Source: Actinomycetales bacterium (GTDB lineage: Bacteria; Actinomycetota; Actinomycetes; Actinomycetales; Cellulomonadaceae). Taken from it: 10,126 nt of DNA. The notes under the pieces are model-generated. The model ran no database searches. It was not told the DNA's origin and saw only the letters and a list, made by a program, of their open reading frames with translations. The stretch spans positions 1-10,126 of the forward strand of contig JAATES010000381.1 of assembly GCA_015655615.1 (NCBI GenBank). Direction: 5' to 3'. Positions 6,110-10,126 of this stretch are shown here, piece by piece (position 1 is the stretch's first letter; the number at the start of each line of letters is the position of its first letter). The translations under genes were made by a program, and so were the position numbers.

Positions 6110-6402
6110 GGTGTTTCTCCGGTGATGTCGGGGTGGGTTGCTGGGCAGCCCGCGAAGTGGCTGGGGGTGACTTCCCATACGCCGATGCCGCGGTGCTCGT
6201 CGCGGGCCATTTGGCGGCGCTGGGCACGGTTTGGGCCAGTCAGGCGGACCCCGCATGGGCATTGCCCGGTCAGCAGTAGCAACCGCTGTCGGGCGAGGCC
6301 TTCACGCACGTGCTGGGGTGCCTGGTCAGGGATGATCGGCACGACGACGTTGAAGCCGAGACCGAACAACACCGTGGACACAGTCTCGGTGCGGAGGTTC
6401 AT
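6106..6402 (-). CDS. Small Cys/His protein (98 aa)
   Basis: The family is unrecognised. An N-terminal part with a hydrophobic stretch (VLFGLGFNVVVPII, 11-24) is followed by a helix. A possible metal site is C48-P-C50-G with H82-x3-C86 and H90. The H-x2-G-C-P-A signature recurs in the 175-aa protein at 1309-1836. The gene starts in an ATGA overlap with the upstream HTH gene, and its last codons carry the GGAG ribosome site of the next ORF. It probably binds zinc. Its role, perhaps in nucleic-acid or partner binding, is not known. Confidence 0.75.
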   Translation of the reverse strand: MNLRTETVSTVLFGLGFNVVVPIIPDQAPQHVREGLARQRLLLLTGQCPCGVRLTGPNRAQRRQMARDEHRGIGVWEVTPSHFAGCPATHPDITGETP

Positions 6403-6713
6403 GCGGTTCTCCGATCTTGTGACCAGTTGTGACCATCGCCGTCGTTGACCTGGGGTGTTGGGGGGTTGATCGGATCTGTAATCCGTAGGTCCGGCCCGCC
6501 GTCAGGTGTGGGCGTGATCCCGAGGTGGGCGAGTAGGGGTGCGGTGGGTACCCGGTATGCCTTCCCGAGGCGGAGCACGGGGACCGGGAACTGGCCGCGG
6601 CGGGCGAGTTCGTGGGATTTCGTGCGCCCTACCAGCAGGACCCTGCCGGCGGTCTCAATGTCGAGCACCGGGGGCAGTGCTTGGAGTTGGGTGAGAGTGA
6701 ATGGTGTCACCAC
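6399..6713 (-). CDS. Excisionase/MerR-type helix-turn-helix protein
   Basis: 104 aa. Residues about 17-65 read as an HTH_17-type domain: LDIETAGRVLLVGRTKSHEL is the helix-turn-helix and PVPVLRLGKAYRVPTAPLLA the wing and following helix. The tail is Pro/Asp-rich and probably flexible. The GTG at 6713 is preferred because GGAGG lies 7 nt upstream; GTG at 6710 would give a GTGA overlap instead. This is the second such domain in the operon, so the element carries more than one small DNA-binding protein. It may regulate the downstream replication gene or assist excision. Confidence 0.8.
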   Translation of the reverse strand: MVTPFTLTQLQALPPVLDIETAGRVLLVGRTKSHELARRGQFPVPVLRLGKAYRVPTAPLLAHLGITPTPDGGPDLRITDPINPPTPQVNDGDGHNWSQDRRTA

Positions 6714-7006
6714 GGGTTGGCCTCCGGGTTCTTGTTGGCGGCGAACTGGCGAATCAGGTCACTGCGGCGGTGCCGGTTCAATGCGCGGCGCAGCGCCGTT
6801 TCAGTGCGGTACCCGACGCGTCGGGCGGTGTTCTCGAGGGTTTCCCCCGAGCGGGCGAGGAGGTCAATGTCACCGATCACGTCGGCGTAGTCGACCTTGG
6901 GTCCTACCGGTGTGGGTTGTGACCTGGGTGGGAGGCCGGCCTTTCGTCTCTTCCATGCGGCGTGCCAGGCTGCGGGACTGATCCGGGTTTCGGCGGTGGT
7001 GGTCAT
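6707..7006 (-). CDS. Small helix-turn-helix-like protein (99 aa)
   Basis: The N-terminus (1-35) is basic with two Trp. Residues about 41-90 are helical, and ETLENTARRVGYRTETALRR (55-74) fits a helix-turn-helix of the kind found in sigma-like or phage regulatory proteins. It starts in an ATGA overlap with the metallopeptidase gene. DNA binding is likely from the motif, but the exact family is not known to me. Confidence 0.7.
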   Translation of the reverse strand: MTTTAETRISPAAWHAAWKRRKAGLPPRSQPTPVGPKVDYADVIGDIDLLARSGETLENTARRVGYRTETALRRALNRHRRSDLIRQFAANKNPEANPW

Positions 7007-7329
7007 CGGCCCGCCGCCTTGGTGTGTGCCGGGCGCAGGGATGCTTCCAGGAAGATCACTTTGCGGGCGGTCTTGGTGGCCAATTCCTCGATACGGGTCT
7101 CGGCCCGCGGTGAGGGTGGGGTGTCGTGTTCGAGGAGGAAGTGCAGCAGTTCGTGGAGCATCGTCTCGATGTACTGGAGCTTGGATTGGTGTGAGGAGAC
7201 GAAGACCTCACCGGCAGTGTGGGACGTCAGGCCGAGGTACCCATCCGGGAGTGGGCCTTCATAGAACGTCACGAGTGGTTGGAGTTTGGTGCGGTCGAGG
7301 TCCCTCGTGGTCGGCGTCGTGGCGGTCAT
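7003..7329 (-). CDS. HExxH metallopeptidase-like protein
   Basis: 108 aa. The zinc-protease motif H59-E60-L-L-H63 lies in a helix (ETMLHELLHFLLEH), with E81/E82 in a following helix (EELATKTARK) as candidate third ligand. The order beta-strand, HExxH, short gap, acidic helix resembles the compact ImmA/IrrE class, whose members cleave XRE-type repressors of mobile elements, but an SprT-like or other small zincin is possible. No signal peptide, so cytoplasmic. It starts in an ATGA overlap and shares the element with an XRE repressor, which makes a protease-triggered derepression circuit possible (inference). Confidence 0.75.
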   Translation of the reverse strand: MTATTPTTRDLDRTKLQPLVTFYEGPLPDGYLGLTSHTAGEVFVSSHQSKLQYIETMLHELLHFLLEHDTPPSPRAETRIEELATKTARKVIFLEASLRPAHTKAAGR

Positions 7330-7703
7330 CGTGGTTCACCACCCTTGGGGAGCTTGTCGAGGATGTATTGGAGCGTGTCGATCGCACGGATGAGGTCGCT
7401 GCGGTAGATCGTCGCGATGCTCTTCGCATGCCTCGTGAAGCGGTCATCCTCGCTGAGTCGTTCTAGTGTTCCGACCTTCGAAGTCAGAGCGAGAGCGGCG
7501 TTGCGAAACTGATCCGACAAGGGGTTACGCCGGGGCTTGCTCGGCTCTACGGAGCGTTGTTCGGCGATGACCACACACTCGCCAGCCGCGATGGTGGCGA
7601 CCGGAGCGTCAGGTGGAAGCTTGGTGGCCACCTTGGAGGTGTACGGACTCCGTACACCTGCCTTGCGCCGGTAATCGGAAACCGTCATCACGCCGATGCC
7701 CAC
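7326..7703 (-). CDS. C-terminal piece of the frameshifted regulator (125 aa)
   Basis: This is the part of the second frame that follows a GTG at 7703. That codon is the Val within the helix-turn-helix (QIAPAVGIG), so it is unlikely to be a true start. The same frame is open upstream without a start codon up to the duplication. The C-terminal part (about residues 65-120) is helical with regular charge spacing. It is followed by an ATGA overlap with the metallopeptidase gene. Confidence 0.5.
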   Translation of the reverse strand: MGIGVMTVSDYRRKAGVRSPYTSKVATKLPPDAPVATIAAGECVVIAEQRSVEPSKPRRNPLSDQFRNAALALTSKVGTLERLSEDDRFTRHAKSIATIYRSDLIRAIDTLQYILDKLPKGGEPR

Positions 7704-7749
7704 GGCCGGTGCGATCTGCCGCGTGGATAGTGCCGGTGACCCGTCGATC

Positions 7750-8181
7750 TCAATGCTGAGGTTGGCGACGAGGTCGCGGCGGATTGCGGCGGATTGCGGC
7801 GGACAGTCCAGTGGTGTGGGGGGCGAACTCGGTGCTGGCGTACTCGGCCCAGGAGGCGTAGCCCAGGGCGATGTCGGCTCGGCGGTCCCGTGCTTCGCGG
7901 ATCGCGGCGGCCAGTTTGTCTAGGACGCCGGCAGCTGAGTCGAGCAGCAGACTGATCTGCTGCGTCAGGCGGCGAGCGTCACCTTCGGCGAGTGGCACTT
8001 CGCATAGTTCGACAGTTGTGAGGCCACCACTTCGGTGGGGGGTGGCCTCGACTGCCTGGGTGGGTTCTGCGAGAATCGACACGGATGCTCCTATGGCTTG
8101 CTGGCTGTTGGTGTTGTCCATGCCCTCGGTTGCGGCTGCCACCGCGCCGAGGGCGCTCTCGTCTTCGCGGGCTCTGCTCAT
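7750..8181 (-). CDS. N-terminal piece of the frameshifted regulator (143 aa)
   Basis: ATG at 8181 overlaps the stop of the xis-like gene as ATGA. The last 11 residues (NPPRPRRQPQH) are read after the 10-bp duplication and are not native. It lacks the helix-turn-helix, so if made it would probably not bind DNA. A longer upstream extension to 8463 would cover the whole xis-like gene in another frame and is rejected. Confidence 0.55.
   Translation of the reverse strand: MSRAREDESALGAVAAATEGMDNTNSQQAIGASVSILAEPTQAVEATPHRSGGLTTVELCEVPLAEGDARRLTQQISLLLDSAAGVLDKLAAAIREARDRRADIALGYASWAEYASTEFAPHTTGLSAAIRRNPPRPRRQPQH
7776..7803. repeat. 10-bp tandem repeat, 2.8 copies, inside a coding region
   Basis: The unit TTGCGGCGGA is present as a partial copy (7776-7783) and two full copies (7784-7793, 7794-7803). 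Ten is not a multiple of three, so each gain or loss of one unit shifts the reading frame of the regulator gene. With one copy fewer the gene is open. Confidence 0.85.
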
Positions 8182-8378
8182 GCCGTCACCGGAACCTTGG
8201 TGTCGGCGGTGTACTGCGCGTCCAGCCATGTCTCGACATCCTCGAGTCGGTAGCGCACGTGGCGCCCCACACGGAATCCCTTCGGGCCGCGTCCCTGGCT
8301 GCGCCACTTCCGCAGTGTCGGTGTAGGGATCTGAATCTTGTCTGCGACCTCCTGGGTCGTCATCAACCTCGCACTCAC
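8178..8378 (-). CDS. Excisionase (Xis/AlpA-like) HTH protein
   Basis: 66 aa, typical for an excisionase of the HTH_17/MerR type. MTTQEVADKIQIPTPTLRKW (6-25) is the helix-turn-helix, GFRVGRHVRYRLEDVETWL the wing and last helix. Such proteins bend DNA at attachment sites to favour excision, and AlpA-type members also activate integrase or element genes. The GTG at 8378 is preferred over the ATG at 8363 because GGAGG lies 4 nt upstream. It is the first gene of the long minus-strand unit, right beside the operators bound by the presumed repressor, so its synthesis would be the first result of derepression. Confidence 0.88.
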   Translation of the reverse strand: MSARLMTTQEVADKIQIPTPTLRKWRSQGRGPKGFRVGRHVRYRLEDVETWLDAQYTADTKVPVTA

Positions 8379-8392
8379 GGAGCCTCCATCTT

Positions 8393-8429
8393 TGATCGCA
8401 AGTCACTCGGACTGATCTACTTGCGATCA
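8393..8429. promoter_or_regulatory. Inverted-repeat operator TGATCGCAAGT ... ACTTGCGATCA
   Basis: Two perfect 11-bp inverted copies (8393-8403 and 8419-8429) are separated by 15 bp. A related direct copy, CATCTTTGATCGC, is found at 8387-8399 and again at 8477-8489. The placement between divergent genes, over the start of the minus-strand promoter, suits the XRE repressor encoded alongside. Confidence 0.65.
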
Positions 8430-8430
8430 G

Positions 8431-8459
8431 ACCATACATGTCCGAGCGTCCGGGTTCAA
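8431..8459 (-). promoter_or_regulatory. Predicted promoter of the xis-led operon
   Basis: On the minus strand, TTGAAC (8454-8459) is followed after 17 nt by TATGGT (8431-8436). Transcription would begin near 8424, about 45 nt before the GTG of the xis-like gene, inside the inverted-repeat operators at 8419-8429 and before 8393-8403. A bound repressor would therefore cover the start point. Confidence 0.5.
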
Positions 8460-8468
8460 GCATGATCG

Positions 8469-8503
8469 TTGCGTGTCATCTTTGATCGCGTATAGTCGCA
8501 TCA
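8469..8503 (+). promoter_or_regulatory. Predicted leaderless promoter of the repressor gene, with operator in its spacer
   Basis: TTGCGT (8469-8474), 16 nt, then TATAGT (8491-8496). The ATG at 8503 lies 6 nt after the -10 box, so transcription probably starts at the ATG itself. The CATCTTTGATCGC copy at 8477-8489 fills the spacer, which would let the repressor shut off its own gene. Confidence 0.6.
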
Positions 8504-9228
8504 TGGCAGGAAGAGAAAACGCACTGGGACCTACTGGAGACCACGTCCGCCATAATCTGAAGCGGATCAGAACAGCGCGAGGGCTCACTTACGCGGAGTT
8601 GTCACGACAGCTCGAGGCTGCAGGGCGCGCCATTCCTCCGCTTGGACTGCGTCGTATCGAAAGCGGAGACCGGCGGGTGGATGTCGACGATCTGACGGCG
8701 CTCGCCTACGTGCTCTGGGTGAATCCGGTTGTCCTGTTGGCGTCAGAAGTTCGCGGTCGAAGCGTGACTACTGAACTCACCGGCTACGGGGTGTCGTCAT
8801 CGGAAGTTGCACTCAGCTGGTTGAGCGGTGATCCACTGTGCTTGCGAGGCCAGCCTGGCGGAGATGAGCGCTTCCAGTTCCTTCTCGGCGTGATGCCTCG
8901 ACTCACTCAGCGTTCGGATCTAGAACAGAAGTCGGATGCAACACGGGCTGCTCGAGGCGCCATCGAAGACGAAATCCACGAAGCGGCTTTGGCCGGTGCC
9001 GACCGAGCTGAGATAGATGCATTGATCGAAGATCTGAGCCGCGCCCAAGAGCGAGCTACTCGGGCACTCGAGGCGCTCCAGGAAGCTGAGCCCTTGCTGC
9101 TCCCTGCTCCCGTCGATTTTGTGCCAGAGGACGCACGAGCTAAGCAAGTGCATGTATTGGTCCTCTTGGCGAGTAGCACTATGGCCGGTGAGTGCCCGCC
9201 TGTCGGCATCAACGATCGAGAGAGGTGA
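8503..9228 (+). CDS. XRE-family repressor of the element
   Basis: 241 aa. Residues 15-82 are an XRE/Cro-type helix-turn-helix domain: HNLKRIRTARGLTYAELSRQ holds helices 1-2, and IPPLGLRRIESGDRRVDVDD the recognition helix and following turn. The rest includes a charged helical stretch (about 141-196) that may dimerise. An in-frame GTG at 8473 would add 10 residues, but the promoter at 8469-8496 would then overlap the coding sequence, so the ATG at 8503 is chosen. It is divergent from the xis-led operon and 6 nt upstream of the integrase, the place of the Stl/C1-type repressor in satellites and prophages. It probably represses both promoters; the inducing signal is unknown. Confidence 0.85.
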   Translation: MAGRENALGPTGDHVRHNLKRIRTARGLTYAELSRQLEAAGRAIPPLGLRRIESGDRRVDVDDLTALAYVLWVNPVVLLASEVRGRSVTTELTGYGVSSSEVALSWLSGDPLCLRGQPGGDERFQFLLGVMPRLTQRSDLEQKSDATRAARGAIEDEIHEAALAGADRAEIDALIEDLSRAQERATRALEALQEAEPLLLPAPVDFVPEDARAKQVHVLVLLASSTMAGECPPVGINDRER

Positions 9229-9234
9229 CCGAGG

Positions 9235-10126
9235 ATGCGTGGCAGCGTGTTCAAGCGGTGCAACTGTGAACCCACCTACGACACCAAAGGCCGCCGGAAG
9301 GCCTGCCGACTCAACCACGGCTCCTGGGCCTACGTCGTCGACCTCGGACCCGGCCCTGGCAAGGACGGTGTGTGGCAAGACCGCCGGCAAGCGAAGAAGT
9401 CAGGGTTCCGCACCAAGACCGAAGCCGAAGACGCACTCGCCGGCGTCACCGCCTCCGTAGCCGACGGCACCTACGCCCACGACGAACAACAAACCCTGAC
9501 CACCTACCTGCGGGCCTGGCTCGCACAGAAACAGGTCAACGGGCTACGCCCCACCACGGTGCGCGGATACTCCCAGCACATCGAGGACTACCTGGTCCCG
9601 ATGCTCGGCCGCCACCGCCTCAAAGACCTCCGCCCCGGACACATCGAAACCATGCTCACCCAACTCCTGGGCGAACACACGGTAGGCGGCAAGAAACGAC
9701 CCGGGATGAGCCCGGCGACCGTCCGGCGGGTCCACGCCACGTTGCGGTCCGCGCTCGCGTCAGCGAAGAAGAAGAGGCTCATCAGCTTCAACCCGGCCAT
9801 CGACGTCGACCTCCCCAAACACCACCGCCCCAAGGTCCAACCCTGGGAACCCGCAGAGCTGGGCCAGTTCCTCGATCACGTTGCCACCGACCGCCTCGGT
9901 GCCCTCTACGAAGTCATTGCCGGTGCCGGACTGCGCCGCGGGGAAGCCCTCGGGCTGCGATGGTCGGACGTGGACCTGGAGCGGCGGGTGATCTTCGTGC
10001 GCCAACAGGTCGCCCAAGTCACCACCACCACGGCCTGTGCGATCTGTGGGCGGGTGCATGGCCGGTTGATGTTCGCACCCACCAAGACCGACAGCCACGA
10101 AGAAGAAGCCCTCGACATCGCGGACA
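9235..10126 (+). CDS. int: Tyrosine integrase, truncated by the right window edge
   Basis: The frame from ATG at 9235 is open for 297 codons to the end of the window. Residues 1-60 are an arm-type DNA-binding region with Cys/His (C9, C11, C24, H28) that may bind zinc. Residues about 85-185 are the SAM-like core-binding domain (TYLRAWLAQKQVNGLRPTTV). The catalytic domain starts at about 203 and shows the box-I arginine in GAGLRRGEALGLRW (R234) and the beta-hairpin lysine region PTKTDS (K284). The H-x-x-R and Tyr motifs lie beyond the window. An insertion with C268-x2-C271 and H275 precedes the lysine. It follows the repressor by 6 nt, with AGGTGA overlapping that stop, so the two are co-transcribed. 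The attachment site should lie just past its end. Confidence 0.95.
   Translation, partial: MRGSVFKRCNCEPTYDTKGRRKACRLNHGSWAYVVDLGPGPGKDGVWQDRRQAKKSGFRTKTEAEDALAGVTASVADGTYAHDEQQTLTTYLRAWLAQKQVNGLRPTTVRGYSQHIEDYLVPMLGRHRLKDLRPGHIETMLTQLLGEHTVGGKKRPGMSPATVRRVHATLRSALASAKKKRLISFNPAIDVDLPKHHRPKVQPWEPAELGQFLDHVATDRLGALYEVIAGAGLRRGEALGLRWSDVDLERRVIFVRQQVAQVTTTTACAICGRVHGRLMFAPTKTDSHEEEALDIAD

Larger units (their letters stand above)
7326..8181 (-). pseudogene. ParB/HTH-type regulatory gene split by a frameshift
   Basis: One gene appears to be broken into two ORFs. The first (8181 to 7750) encodes 143 aa; its residues about 70-130 (ending EFAPHTTGLSAAIRR) are a helical region, after which the frame turns into Pro/Arg-rich nonsense and stops. 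The second frame, open from about 7790 to 7326, continues DLVANLSIEIDGSPALSTRQ and IAPAVGIGVMTVSDYRRKAG, a helix-turn-helix like those in phage ParB/KorB-type regulators, then a coiled C-terminus. The break lies in a 10-bp tandem duplication (7776-7803). Removing one 10-bp unit restores a single 281-aa frame. It starts in an ATGA overlap with the xis-like gene. Loss of function, phase variation or a sequencing error are all possible. Confidence 0.75.

Noticed and set aside
7776..7803. Programmed ribosomal frameshift instead of an indel
   Set aside because: The needed shift is +1 with no recognisable slippery codon pair, while removal of one 10-bp repeat unit restores the frame exactly.
8182..8463. 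Upstream extension of the regulator ORF to 8463
   Set aside because: It would overlap the whole xis-like gene and the operators; the ATG at 8181 has the usual ATGA junction.
8473..8502. GTG at 8473 as start of the repressor
   Set aside because: It overlaps the predicted promoter and operator; the ATG at 8503 fits a leaderless start.
1..10126. Conjugative AICE, CRISPR array, tRNA or rRNA genes
   Set aside because: No FtsK/TraB translocase or relaxase motifs, no regularly spaced CRISPR-type repeats, and no tRNA or rRNA-like segment was recognised by eye; att sites cannot be tested because the region beyond int is missing.

Overview
The window is high-GC DNA from an actinobacterium. The clearest sign is a WhiB-family Fe-S protein, supported by GC-rich third codon positions, frequent GTG starts and a probable leaderless promoter. 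It looks like most of a compact mobile element: an integrated phage satellite or plasmid-like prophage remnant, not a conjugative element, because no FtsK/TraB translocase, relaxase or structural phage gene is visible.

Right side (8379-10126, + strand): an XRE-type repressor (8503-9228) is followed after 6 nt by a tyrosine integrase (9235 to the window edge, truncated). To its left lies a divergent control region (8379-8502) with opposing promoters and repeated TGATCGC operator-like sites.

Left of the switch, one long minus-strand transcription unit runs from 8378 down to 517 (about 7.9 kb). Nearly every junction is an ATGA, GTGA or TGATG overlap. In order it encodes: an excisionase-like HTH protein; a ParB/HTH-type regulator split by a frameshift at a 10-bp tandem duplication; an HExxH metallopeptidase; a small HTH protein; a MerR/HTH_17 protein; a small Cys/His protein; an unidentified 108-aa protein (with a competing antisense ORF); an 828-aa PrimPol-SF3 helicase; an iteron-rich segment (3058-3301) that is a good candidate replication origin; then a 105-aa protein, a 57-aa Arg-rich protein, WhiB, an HTH protein, a helical protein with a zinc-knuckle tail, and a 260-aa helical protein. 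A hairpin at 397-442 probably ends the unit.

Left edge: 92-516 has no convincing gene. It holds the hairpin, a run of GGGGT repeats and a 13-bp palindrome that overlaps a possible promoter of a minus-strand gene leaving the window at position 1.

The order integrase - repressor / divergent xis - regulators - primase/helicase - origin is the layout known from phage-inducible chromosomal islands (PICI/SaPI type). The best reading is therefore an actinobacterial PICI-like satellite with its own switch, excision and replication modules, plus accessory proteins that may act on host or helper-phage transcription. The family assignments rest on motifs read by eye. The satellite interpretation is inference.
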